A DNA stretch of 64,000 nt from Sphingomonas sp. IC-11 (GTDB lineage: Bacteria > Pseudomonadota > Alphaproteobacteria > Sphingomonadales > Sphingomonadaceae), in the NCBI RefSeq assembly GCF_021043365.1, contig NZ_JAJNDU010000005.1, forward strand, positions 1 through 64,000. Direction: 5' to 3'. Both the position numbers and the translations under genes were made by a program. The notes under the pieces were generated by a model. That model had not been told where the DNA came from. It worked only from the letters and a program-made list of their open reading frames with translations, and searched no databases. Shown here piece after piece: positions 48,885 to 57,628 of this stretch (position 1 is its first letter; each line of letters begins with the position of its first letter).

Positions 48885-50005
48885 AGCGCGTCTGCTATAT
48901 CTTTCCGACCTCGCACCATTACCGGCTGCCCTTTCACGAGCGGCTGCGCATGCGACTTTCCGCGCATGGTGTCGATTACACCGTGATTTACTGCGATCCT
49001 GCGGAGGAGAACGTTCGGAAGGGGGACACGGTTGATATCCCTTGGGGCACCAAGGTACCGCGGAGCGTGCTGCCGGGGGGGCTAATTTATCAGCAAGCGC
49101 TACGGCTGGCTCTGAGTTGCGATCTCGTTATTGTGCAACAGGAAAACAGCCTCGCCCTCAACTACCTGCTAAATCTTGCGTCCATGGTGCGTGCGAAAAA
49201 GGTGGGGTATTTCGGTCACGGCCGCAACTTCCAGTCACGCGACCCGAATAGCGGGGCCGAGCGGTGGAAGCGCTTCTGGGCGACCAAGGTCAATTGGTGG
49301 TTTGCCTATACCGATGAGACACACCGCCACGTAGCATCACTTGGCTTTCCGCCCGAACGGATAACAGTGTTTAACAACGCCGTTGATACGAGCGAGGTGC
49401 GCACTTTTATCGCCTCGGTTACGCCCGAACGGCTTGCGGCACGACGAGACGAACTCGGGATCAAAGGCGAGCATGTCGGCGTGTTTGTCGGCGGGCTCTA
49501 TGAAGACAAGCGCCTCTCCTTCCTCGTGGACGCCGCCGACCAAATCCGCGCGCGCGTGCACGATTTTGAGTTGATCGTCGCAGGCGGCGGCGAGCAGTTG
49601 TCGTTGATGCAGGACCTCGCAGCGACCCGTCCTTGGATCAAGGTACTTGGTCCCCGCTTCGGCGCCGACAAGGTGGAACTGATGCTGCTTGGACAGTTGT
49701 TTCTGATGCCGGGACTGGTTGGCCTTGCGGTCGTAGACGCCGGGGCCGCATCGCTTCCGACGGTCACAACGTCGTTCCCTTACCACAGCCCCGAAATAGC
49801 CTATGTCGAGCATGGCGTGAACGGAGTGATCGTACCGGATTGGAAAAACCAACAGGCCTATGCTGATGCGGTTGTCGATTTGTTTGCGGATCCCGCTCGG
49901 CTCGCTGCGATGCGGGGCGCCGCCGCGCAAATGGCGGAACGACTGACCATTGAGGCGATGGCTGACTGCTTCGCCGAAGGAGTGCTCAAGGCGCTTTCGA
50001 CCTGA
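48881..50005 (+). CDS. Glycosyltransferase family 4 type
   Basis: This 374-residue GT-B enzyme has YIFPTSHHYRLPFHERLRMR, KVGYFGHGRNFQSRDPNSG and a C-terminal donor site (FVGGLYEDKRLSFLVDAADQ, LIVAGGGEQLSLMQDL, MPGLVGLAVVDAGAASLPTV, SPEIAYVEHGVNGVIV). It adds a sugar to the growing surface polysaccharide. GTG start overlaps the acyltransferase stop by four bases. Confidence 0.88.
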   Translation: MKRVCYIFPTSHHYRLPFHERLRMRLSAHGVDYTVIYCDPAEENVRKGDTVDIPWGTKVPRSVLPGGLIYQQALRLALSCDLVIVQQENSLALNYLLNLASMVRAKKVGYFGHGRNFQSRDPNSGAERWKRFWATKVNWWFAYTDETHRHVASLGFPPERITVFNNAVDTSEVRTFIASVTPERLAARRDELGIKGEHVGVFVGGLYEDKRLSFLVDAADQIRARVHDFELIVAGGGEQLSLMQDLAATRPWIKVLGPRFGADKVELMLLGQLFLMPGLVGLAVVDAGAASLPTVTTSFPYHSPEIAYVEHGVNGVIVPDWKNQQAYADAVVDLFADPARLAAMRGAAAQMAERLTIEAMADCFAEGVLKALST

Positions 50006-50023
50006 GTACCGCGCCGTATCAGG

Positions 50024-51292
50024 TCAGTCAGACCTGGAAGTACTAGTTCCTGTAGCGTCCCCACGCCGCGCGCGAGCGGCGAGCAGCAAGAGCAGCAACA
50101 GCTCGCCCGCCGCCATCGGTACCACTGCGCCGCTTAGCCCGAACGCCAAGGGACCGAGCAGGACACCGCCAAGCACGAATGGAAGGATGATCGCTCCGCA
50201 AACAAATAACTCGCGATACCGCCCCATGGCTTGGAACAGCGACGTGAAGAATCCCCGGGCGGTGGTTGCTGCTGCGAAGGCCAGCCACGCGCCAGCTAGT
50301 TGGAGAAGGTGCGGATAGGCGTGCGGCAGCCAATCTCGACTGATCGCTGCATCTGCCTTCCAACAAGCGCCCGCGGCGATAGCACCTGCAGCAAGGCAAG
50401 CTAGTGCAAACCTTCGCGCGCTGCGGAGTGCGCTGCTTAGGCCCTCGCTCGATAGTTTTCGGGTCGCTTGCACCTGCGAGAGCCGCAGAAGGCCAGAGGC
50501 GGTGATGAGAACTGGAACCGCAATCATCCTGGCCGCAGAGATTTCCCCTGCCGCATCCAAGGACAGATTCACCGCGACCAACGTTAGATAGAAGCTGTTC
50601 TGTAGCCAGCTGAACGTGGCCCCGGGTAAGGACCATATGGCCATCCGCATCAACTGGCGCCCCGCCGCTGGTGGGAAGCGTGCGTGCTCCGCCAATGTCC
50701 GGACGATGGCCTTTGAAACAGTGCCCAGCGCGCCGATCGCAAGCGCCAACAGCCCCCCTTCAGCCGTGACATGGCCGGTGAGCAGCCAAACGGCGCCAAG
50801 CGCCAACGCAGTTATGGTAGCGAACCACAAGGCGATCGCCAGCGCGGCGGAAAATCGAAGCTGCGACGCAAGTACGCTGCGCATTGCATCCCGGAATGAC
50901 AACCCAATCATGCTAAGTGCAGCCAGAACAGCCGGCGCTGCAGGAAGGCCGATCGCTGTTGCTAATCCAACGCCAGCCGACCCCATCATCACGGCGAAGA
51001 CGAGTTGCAGCCGCAACGCTGCTGCCGCGGCTCGGACCCGAGCCGGTTCGTCCGGCAAGCCGCTCAGCAGTGTGATGAGCGGTCCGCCGAATAGCGCGCT
51101 CAACACAGCTTGTCCCATCACAACATAGGAATAGGCAAGACTGTAGCTGGCGAACGCCGTCTTGCTGACTGTTAGCAGCACTGCGCCCTGCACCAGGAAC
51201 ATGGTTCCGCTCGTGACCAGTGGGTCAAGCGCGCTGGCCAGTACGCGGCTGCGCAGGATATGCGTTGCGCCTCCGCGCCAAGCGTTGGTCAC
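50024..51292 (-). CDS. Polysaccharide flippase-like membrane protein (Wzx type)
   Basis: This 422-residue protein has about 12 hydrophobic segments (for example MFLVQGAVLLTVS, LLALAIGALGTVSKAIV, LAGAWLAFAAATTARGFFTS) and a polysaccharide-exporter layout. It would carry lipid-linked repeat units across the inner membrane. The GTG at 51292 overlaps the polymerase stop by GTGA, a usual Wzx-Wzy arrangement. The exact subfamily cannot be fixed from sequence alone. Confidence 0.72.
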   Translation of the reverse strand: MTNAWRGGATHILRSRVLASALDPLVTSGTMFLVQGAVLLTVSKTAFASYSLAYSYVVMGQAVLSALFGGPLITLLSGLPDEPARVRAAAAALRLQLVFAVMMGSAGVGLATAIGLPAAPAVLAALSMIGLSFRDAMRSVLASQLRFSAALAIALWFATITALALGAVWLLTGHVTAEGGLLALAIGALGTVSKAIVRTLAEHARFPPAAGRQLMRMAIWSLPGATFSWLQNSFYLTLVAVNLSLDAAGEISAARMIAVPVLITASGLLRLSQVQATRKLSSEGLSSALRSARRFALACLAAGAIAAGACWKADAAISRDWLPHAYPHLLQLAGAWLAFAAATTARGFFTSLFQAMGRYRELFVCGAIILPFVLGGVLLGPLAFGLSGAVVPMAAGELLLLLLLAARARRGDATGTSTSRSD

Positions 51293-52698
51293 CAGCGGGG
51301 CCGCCGCGCGGCATTCGCGGCTGTCGGCACGTGCGTGCGGCGGTTGGACACGAACTCGATCAACAGGATGAAAAACGAGAAATAGAGTAGCGGTAGCAGC
51401 AGGCCGAACGTGACAGTCGATTGGCCCTGAACCGAGGTTGCCCAGACGCCCAACAAACTGAGCAGGATGGCACGATAGACGAAGTGATTGGTTCGGACCG
51501 CAAGGGCGGAAACGCCATATACCGCAGCACCGAAGAACGCGAAAACGGCGACGCCGGCCCATTCGTAGGCGAACCATAGCTCACCCGGCAAGCCGATGAG
51601 GATGCCGAGTTTCACGTTCCAGAAGTTCATCAGAATGCGCGCGCTGTCTGTCTGTATGGTGGCCGCCTTGTCGATGCTTAACGCATTTAGGAACACGCTA
51701 GGCGTAAGCGCCGCCAAGGTGCTGCCGAGCCAGTCATAACCCGCCCCGAGCACGTCGTCGCGTGAGAGCCGTACGAAGCCATAAACGTAGTCGCGATATT
51801 CGGTTCCGATCGTCGACAGCGGCTCCCAGATGCTGGCGAACGCTTTCGATGCCTCGCTTCCGGTACGTACTGTAGCCGCGGTAACATAGCCAAGCAGCGC
51901 AAGCGCTGCGATCAATACAACCTTGATGCGTTCCACGGGGCGAGCCGGTTCTGCGCTTGCGAACAGAATGATACCGAACAGGGCGAAGATCGCCAAAGCG
52001 CGCCGGCCATCCATCGCCGCAACCAGCAAGAGAAAACCGACCAGTGCCAAGGTCGCTAGGCGCAGGGGACTACGCCCGGCGATGCTGGCGCGGTCACCCG
52101 CTTTCTCCCACGCCATCAGGGCGGCGATTGTCACGAAGATGCCGAAGCCATGCAACGGCCCATAATCCACTTCATACATGGCGGCCGATACGTTGCGCCC
52201 GGAGAATATCGGGATGTCACCAGTGGCAAGATAAATAGACGCAGCATAGAATAGCGGAAAAGCGAGTACCAAAAGCCAAACCAACTGGTTGGAGCCGCGA
52301 ACCAAACGGACTGGCGCGTCCGGCGCGCGTCTGCCGATCACCTTTTCCAAAACGAGGATCATCGCTACCGCAGCGGCAACGCAATATAGGTAATATTGGT
52401 TGGCACTTGTCGGATCGATCTTATAGTTCAGCCCACCTTGGACTTGATTCTGTGCGTAAAGTGAAACCGACCCTAGCATGAACCAGATCGACCAAAAGAA
52501 ACAAACTCCTCTCGCATAGCCGTTTCGGATGAGGATGCTGGCCCACAAAGTGAGAAACACCGTCACTATGTTTAGCGTGTCAGGAAGGTATATGACGTCC
52601 GGCTGGGCAATAGACAGAATAATATAGGCAGCGAGGAAAAGAACCGGAAAGATCAGCGCTGCGATCAGCATAGGAAGTATCACCAACAAGGATTGCAT
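51289..52698 (-). CDS. O-antigen/polysaccharide polymerase-like membrane protein (Wzy type)
   Basis: This 469-residue protein has about 10-12 membrane segments with a large periplasmic loop between them (YRDYVYGFVRLSRDDVLGAG, SLAALTPSVFLNALSI-type hydrophilic stretch). Such low-similarity polytopic proteins next to a flippase usually polymerise repeat units. It starts MQSLLVILPMLIAALIFPVL and overlaps the flippase gene. Confidence 0.7.
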   Translation of the reverse strand: MQSLLVILPMLIAALIFPVLFLAAYIILSIAQPDVIYLPDTLNIVTVFLTLWASILIRNGYARGVCFFWSIWFMLGSVSLYAQNQVQGGLNYKIDPTSANQYYLYCVAAAVAMILVLEKVIGRRAPDAPVRLVRGSNQLVWLLVLAFPLFYAASIYLATGDIPIFSGRNVSAAMYEVDYGPLHGFGIFVTIAALMAWEKAGDRASIAGRSPLRLATLALVGFLLLVAAMDGRRALAIFALFGIILFASAEPARPVERIKVVLIAALALLGYVTAATVRTGSEASKAFASIWEPLSTIGTEYRDYVYGFVRLSRDDVLGAGYDWLGSTLAALTPSVFLNALSIDKAATIQTDSARILMNFWNVKLGILIGLPGELWFAYEWAGVAVFAFFGAAVYGVSALAVRTNHFVYRAILLSLLGVWATSVQGQSTVTFGLLLPLLYFSFFILLIEFVSNRRTHVPTAANAARRPRW

Positions 52699-52731
52699 TG
52701 TATCGGACGGCGCGCCCGTTAGCGGATCATC

Positions 52732-53328
52732 CTAATCATCTTGGCGGGATTTTCCCCCTACCACAGAGTAGGGCGGAACGTCCTTGGTTACCACCGATCT
52801 CGCCGCGATTATTGCGCCGTTACCAATTGTCACCCCTTTCTGGACCAACGCGCCCGTTCCGACGAACACATCGTCCCCAATCGTCACCCGTTCGCTTATC
52901 CGCGGCCAGTCGGGCGCAGCATAGCGGCGTCCTTCCGGCTCGTGTGGATGAAAATCGGTGTCGAAGATCGTCACGTCTGCTCCGATCAGGCACCGCTTCC
53001 CAATTGTCACCCGGGTCGCAGCACATATGACGGTGCCGCTCAGCCCCGTGTCGTCGCCGATCTCGATGGCTGCCTCGTTCGTTAGGCAGCGGAGGATTAT
53101 CGGTCGTGCCACGCCCAGTGCGGTCGCGTCGGAACGGCTGACGAGAGATACGCGCTCGCCGATTATAATGCGTCCTCCTCCCGGGCGCAGCACCGCACGT
53201 CCGGTGCAAGTCGTACTCGCGCCCACCGTCACGCCAAGGCGAGCCGCCACAGTGCGCATCACCAGCGTATCGATGCGCCGCGCAATGCCTATCCGTTTAT
53301 CGAGAAGCTGTTCCAGGCGAGTTGTCAT
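52732..53328 (-). CDS. Hexapeptide-repeat acetyltransferase
   Basis: This 198-residue beta-helix acetyltransferase has IIIGERVSLVSRS, AIEIGDDTGLSGTVICAAT, VTIGKRCLIGADVTIFDTDF with the HPHEPEGRR catalytic His loop, and VTIGDDVFVGTGALVQKGV, IIAARSVVTKDVPPYSVVGG at the end. It modifies a sugar by acetylation. Confidence 0.87.
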   Translation of the reverse strand: MTTRLEQLLDKRIGIARRIDTLVMRTVAARLGVTVGASTTCTGRAVLRPGGGRIIIGERVSLVSRSDATALGVARPIILRCLTNEAAIEIGDDTGLSGTVICAATRVTIGKRCLIGADVTIFDTDFHPHEPEGRRYAAPDWPRISERVTIGDDVFVGTGALVQKGVTIGNGAIIAARSVVTKDVPPYSVVGGKSRQDD

Positions 53329-53421
53329 GATCTCCTCGACGCGAGCGGCGCGGCTTTGCCATCGAGTATCGCCCTTCGGCGTTCGTGTCGCCCGAAAAGC
53401 TGAGAGTGGGCGGCACCGTGT

Positions 53422-54288
53422 CTATGCCGATGAGCGGAGCTTCCAGAAGCGGAGGAGATGGCGGTACGGCAGCGCAAAATGGAGCGGCCACCATTTGCCC
53501 GAGTGGCGCCGGGTGAATCGCCACCAACTGCGAAACGGCAAGCCGTGATGAGTATTCACCTTGCGCCATTGATCGTGTACGCCCAGTTTCGGTGAGCCAT
53601 AGCCGCGATCGCGCTTGGCCGCGTTGCTATCGCAAACTCCCAACGTGCTAGGCAGCAGGAATACAGGTACGCCCATGCGCCGCGCGCGTAGGCCATAGTC
53701 GACGTCACCAAGATTGTGAAAGAAGCCGGGATCGTTAAGCCCGAGCGCGGCGACGGCGCCGCGGCCGACCAGCACGACATTGCCGTTGAACGTCGCCACT
53801 GGCGTCATTTCGGTTGCGTCGGGTGCCACACGCTGGAGCCGAAACGCGAAAGGCGTGGGCACTACATCATAGCCGCTATAGGAAATGGCGCCGTCCGACT
53901 CACGCGTCGCACCCACCAGGATCAAACGCGCGTCAGCGCTGTCGGTCTCCTGCCACGCAGCTGTCAATCGCACGAAAGCATCGGGATCTAGGAAAGTGTC
54001 GTCGTTCAGCCACAGAAAAGCATCGACTGGTGCATCGCGAACAGCGGACCACAATTGGTACAATCCGCCGTTCCAGAACGCGTTGCCGTCCCCGTGGACC
54101 AGCCGAACGTCGGGGTAGCGTTGCGCGATCGCTTCGGGAGTGCCGTCCTTTGACGCGTCGTCGAACACCGCGATCGTGACCGCTGTACTGCCTTGCTGCC
54201 GCTTGATGCGGTCAATAGCCGCCAGTGTTGTCTCCCGGCGGTTGCGACAAACCATCAGGACCAGGATCGAAAGTGAGGAAAGTGTCAC
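53422..54288 (-). CDS. Glycosyltransferase family 2
   Basis: This 288-residue GT-A enzyme has SILVLMVCRNRRETTLAAID, VTIAVFDDASKDGTPEAIAQ, the DxD-type FLWLNDDTFLDPDAF and FFHNLGDVDYGLRARRMGVP. The C-terminus is basic. The GTG at 54288 (VTLSSLSILVL) is preferred because GGGGA lies upstream and the first strand needs these residues, but then its start overlaps the beta-helix gene by 77 bases in another frame. Confidence 0.85.
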   Translation of the reverse strand: MTLSSLSILVLMVCRNRRETTLAAIDRIKRQQGSTAVTIAVFDDASKDGTPEAIAQRYPDVRLVHGDGNAFWNGGLYQLWSAVRDAPVDAFLWLNDDTFLDPDAFVRLTAAWQETDSADARLILVGATRESDGAISYSGYDVVPTPFAFRLQRVAPDATEMTPVATFNGNVVLVGRGAVAALGLNDPGFFHNLGDVDYGLRARRMGVPVFLLPSTLGVCDSNAAKRDRGYGSPKLGVHDQWRKVNTHHGLPFRSWWRFTRRHSGKWWPLHFALPYRHLLRFWKLRSSA

Positions 54289-55444
54289 CGGGGTCCCCGC
54301 CGTTGCGGCTCGCGGTATAATCACCTTCCGGGGCAAGGCAACTCGCCTCCCGTTCGCCCCTGTGGGCACGCTTAGCCCGACAGGTGGGGATGCACTGTTT
54401 AACGATGCACTGGCGATTTCGGCGGAGGCTAACACCGCCGGCGCCGGTGTAGTCCGTTACCTTGAAGACGGGGCCCGGAGCAGCGTGACGCGTGAAAATG
54501 TTATCCGCTACGACGTTACCCATCATAGCCGCGCGAGTGCTGCCCGCGGCCGCCTGATACAGTAAAGCAGTGTAGATGTGAGCCATGTCGACGATATTAT
54601 GTGTGATGCGATTGTCACGACCGCCGTGTATCTGGAACGCAAAGTGTCCTGGCCCTGATATGTAATTGTTGCGTACAGCCACATGCGATGCCCAATCATC
54701 AAGATAGATGCCACGCCCCCCTGACGACAGCGGGCCAAAGTCCGTGACGACATTACCGGCAATCACAATGTTACGGCTAACCCGTCCTCGGTCATTGACG
54801 TAGATCGCGCCGCAGTCGTGGATACGACGGCAGCTATGCTGCACTCGATTGTTCAAGATTCGGGTGCCGCTTATGTCCGACGTTGCATCCGTATCAATGA
54901 TGATGCCGGCATAGTCGGCGCCATCGATCGTGCTGTTCTCGATTAGCGCATCGGTGCTGACACCTGTGAGATGAACGGCTCCCTGGCTCCAGGCATTACT
55001 TCTAATATCTTCGACAGCCACCGATCTGATGGTAACTCTACGGGCGTTCTGCGCGTAGACTCCCTCCCTCTGGAAGGAGGAGAACTTTATCGATTGCACC
55101 ACAACATCATCGGCGCCGATGATCTCCAGCCCGCGTGACGCCCCGCTCCTGCCGATGAACGTGGCCATGTTGCCCGGGGCCGACACGATTTTGGACCCAG
55201 CGTTCCCGCTGGTGAGCCGCAAGGGGTGATCAAGAAAAAACGTCCCAGAGACAAGAATGCACAGCCTTCCGCCCGCGGCTAATATGCTCCGGAGTTCGGC
55301 AAGAGCCTGCTCCGCCCGCTGTGGGTGCGCGTAAACCTTAAAGCATGCACTGCCAGTATCTTCTGCGTCCAGCTTCGTCGTTGCCGGGATTGTGGTGAAT
55401 AAAAGTGAAATCACCGCGAACTGAGTCTTGTAGGGATACAACAT
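54212..55444 (-). CDS. Right-handed parallel beta-helix protein, exported
   Basis: This 410-residue protein has an N-terminal signal-like segment (YKTQFAVISLLFTTIPATT) and about ten beta-helix turns with the usual N-x-I/V pattern: GLEIIGADDVVVQSIKFSSF, IENSTIDGADYAGIIID, GTRILNNRVQHSCRRIHDCG, RNIVIAGNVVTDFG. This is the fold of pectate-lyase-type polysaccharide enzymes or depolymerases. Its last 75 residues share DNA with the glycosyltransferase start, and that tail is less helix-like, so the true end could be earlier by frameshift. Confidence 0.75.
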   Translation of the reverse strand: MLYPYKTQFAVISLLFTTIPATTKLDAEDTGSACFKVYAHPQRAEQALAELRSILAAGGRLCILVSGTFFLDHPLRLTSGNAGSKIVSAPGNMATFIGRSGASRGLEIIGADDVVVQSIKFSSFQREGVYAQNARRVTIRSVAVEDIRSNAWSQGAVHLTGVSTDALIENSTIDGADYAGIIIDTDATSDISGTRILNNRVQHSCRRIHDCGAIYVNDRGRVSRNIVIAGNVVTDFGPLSSGGRGIYLDDWASHVAVRNNYISGPGHFAFQIHGGRDNRITHNIVDMAHIYTALLYQAAAGSTRAAMMGNVVADNIFTRHAAPGPVFKVTDYTGAGGVSLRRNRQCIVKQCIPTCRAKRAHRGEREASCLAPEGDYTASRNGGDPGDTFLTFDPGPDGLSQPPGDNTGGY

Positions 55445-56215
55445 AGTATACCCCCCGTAGTGTCATATACTGAGAATCTTACCTAATCCCATAAAAGACT
55501 ATATAGTATCGTACAGATATCAATGGGAATTAAGTGCCTGCAAAGGTTTGATATAATGCAGTGCTCCACAATTTTATTTAATGTTAAGACCGGCAAGTCT
55601 TCTGTTGACCGAACGACCGAACAAATCCGCTAATTTATGCAGCCAGGATGCTCAGTAGAGCACTCCATCGCGCATTGTCGGTTCTAGCATGCGTTTGTCG
55701 CTACCACTACCGCACGGCTGATCACGCCTAATCCATCCGTGACTTGGCCCAGGAGCAAAGCGCGATGATGGCCTCGGCGCGAATTTCGCGCGAGCGAAAG
55801 GCGGGTATGCTGACCGAGCGCGCGGGTCCCGCGGAGTGGCCAGGGAAATTGCCATTCCCTTTGAGGCGGGTTAATCGACCGGCAGCGATCGCCTTTTGAT
55901 TGCTGCATGTCGCCGACTTACCAGTTCTCAGGTGGTACGTGGGCCGGTTGCCGGCGCCACCGAAGTGCCCGCAACGGGGCAGCGCCCACTAGCGACGGCG
56001 GCTGCCGAACGCGAATAAGCCGGAGCAGCGGGGCGATCACGATGCCGCAAAGATCCGGGTCGGCGCCGTCCGTTCGAGTCGAACCGATCACGGTCGCCAT
56101 CGAGATGAAGCGTAGCGATGTCAGGTTCTCAACCATAAACTCTGAGGGCGGATCAAGGGTCTAGAAAGATGTATCGGTCGAATATCGCTCCTGCGCTCTC
56201 CGCAAGTTCGATCAG
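55445..56215. other. AT-rich promoter region and gene debris
   Basis: 55445-55640 is clearly AT-richer than its surroundings (runs of TA, ATTTTATTTAATG), suggesting promoters or an acquired segment. Further right, only short frames with no family are seen; a 72-residue minus-strand frame at 55918-56136 (MVENLTSLRFISMATVIGS) is possible but unsupported. Confidence 0.45.
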
Positions 56216-56505
56216 TCAGTCGAGCAGATCGGAACTGCGGATGTCGATCAGACCGTTCCGTATCCTAACTGCTAGCTCCTGGTCCAACCCGTCCGGCGAG
56301 CCGTGTTGGCAAAGCAACGCTTCAGGGCAAGCCAACTCACGATCCTCGGCTGCCGGCCGCAACTCAATCTCCCGCCGCAACAGTTCCACAGCGTTCATCG
56401 CAAGGCCGTGAAGCTCGCGCGCCCCTGGAGCTGCGGCATTGCTACATCGCGCAGAAAGGTGGCGACCGTTGCCAGGATCTTTTAAGGAGTCGGCTGTTCC
56501 TGCAT
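56216..56505 (-). pseudogene. DUF6285 protein pseudogene
   Basis: A start ATG at 56505 reads MQEQPTP, then a TAA at 56482-56484, then KILATVATFLRDVAMPQLQG, then a frameshift near 56420-56426 to the frame ARELHGLAMNAVELLRREIE, LRPAAEDRELACPE and GLDQELAVRIRNGLID, which ends at 56216. Put together this is the DUF6285 fold (acyl-CoA dehydrogenase-linked small protein, about 100-120 residues) in the order expected. Two lesions (stop and frameshift) break it. No acyl-CoA dehydrogenase or aminoglycoside-phosphotransferase-type partner remains beside it. Confidence 0.65.
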
Positions 56506-56714
56506 CGCTAGATTCCTGTCCCATGATCGCGCGGAGGAGGTCGAGTCCGTTCTCTGAGGCGCGGCGAGCGATCATCGCCCTTTCCAGAGTCGTGTCGCCT
56601 CCGCGCAGTCAGTTCACCATGCTCGCGGTCGATACGCCCGAGCGCCAGCTGCCGAGCACCTGCCGTCGCCGCGCTACGCCGTAGCAGCGGCGTACAAGCT
56701 ACTTCGGCGATCGT

Positions 56715-56834
56715 TCAACGCGCCATGAGCATGACGATGCCGCAACAGATCCAGACATAAACGTTGAAGCGCATCCATCCACAGGAGGGCGCCGCCCCGA
56801 TGTGACGGAGCATCGACCGGCCAGCCTTCTTCAT
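56715..56834 (-). CDS. Small membrane peptide after cobA (39 residues)
   Basis: MKKAGRSMLRHIGAAPSCGW and then a hydrophobic stretch MRFNVYVWICCGIVMLMAR. The ATG at 56834 shares its last two bases with the cobA stop (ATGA), so it is probably translated with cobA. The single hydrophobic segment suggests a small inner-membrane protein. I recognise no family; the composition, one membrane span with a basic N-terminus, is all that can be said. Confidence 0.5.
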   Translation of the reverse strand: MKKAGRSMLRHIGAAPSCGWMRFNVYVWICCGIVMLMAR

Positions 56835-57628
56835 GGTTCAACCCGATGCCGTTGCGGCCAGTGCCGGAGCATGTCGCCCCTCGCCAGCGGGTCGCTCGGC
56901 CGAACGGCTTCCCCGACGATCAGCATCGTTGGATCGTGATGGCCCACGGTCTCCACCAGAAAGGCGAGCGACGATAGCTTTCCGCGGATCAGACGCTCGC
57001 TGGGGAGAGACGCGTTGACCACGACCAGTACCGGCGTGTCCGCGCTTCGTCCGCTCGCCATTAACTGCTGCGCGACCAGGCCAGCGGCGGCGCGCCCCAT
57101 GTAGATCGCCAGCGTCGTGGCTGAACTGGCAAGCGCCTGCCAATCGAGGTCGAGCGCCACGCCCGCTCGCGCATGCGCCGTCACGAACGTCACTTGCCGC
57201 GCACTATCACGCAGGGTGAGCGAGAGGCCGGCAGCGGCGGTGGCGGCGCTCGCCGCGGTAACGCCGGGGCAGATGCGAACGCGCACGCCCGCCTTGGTGC
57301 AGGCCGCTACCTCCTCGGCGGTGCGGCCGAAGATCGCGGGATCGCCGCCCTTCAGCCGGGTGACGCGCTTGCCGGCTTTCGCCGCCGCCACGATCAGGGC
57401 GTCGATCGCCGCCTGGTCCTTGGAATGGCGGCCAGATCGTTTGCCGACGCTGATGCGCTCGGCGCTGGCAGGGATGAGGTCGAGCACGCCGGCGCCGACC
57501 AGGGCATCGTGAAACACCACGTCGGCAGCCGCGATCAGCCGTTCCGCCTTGCGCGTCAGCAGTTCGGGATCGCCAGGGCCGGCGCCGACCAGCCACACGC
57601 TGCCGGGCGGGAAATCTTCATGCAGCAT
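56831..57628 (-). CDS. cobA: Uroporphyrinogen-III C-methyltransferase
   Basis: This 265-residue SUMT makes precorrin-2, the precursor of the siroheme needed by nitrite reductase. Motifs: VWLVGAGPGDPELLTRKAER, RISVGKRSGRHSKDQ, VTRLKGGDPAIFGRTAEEV, ICPGVTAASAATAAAGLSLT and TLAIYMGRAAAG. The ATG at 57628 overlaps the end of the nasA gene by 11 bases, so it belongs to the same operon. Confidence 0.93.
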   Translation of the reverse strand: MLHEDFPPGSVWLVGAGPGDPELLTRKAERLIAAADVVFHDALVGAGVLDLIPASAERISVGKRSGRHSKDQAAIDALIVAAAKAGKRVTRLKGGDPAIFGRTAEEVAACTKAGVRVRICPGVTAASAATAAAGLSLTLRDSARQVTFVTAHARAGVALDLDWQALASSATTLAIYMGRAAAGLVAQQLMASGRSADTPVLVVVNASLPSERLIRGKLSSLAFLVETVGHHDPTMLIVGEAVRPSDPLARGDMLRHWPQRHRVEP

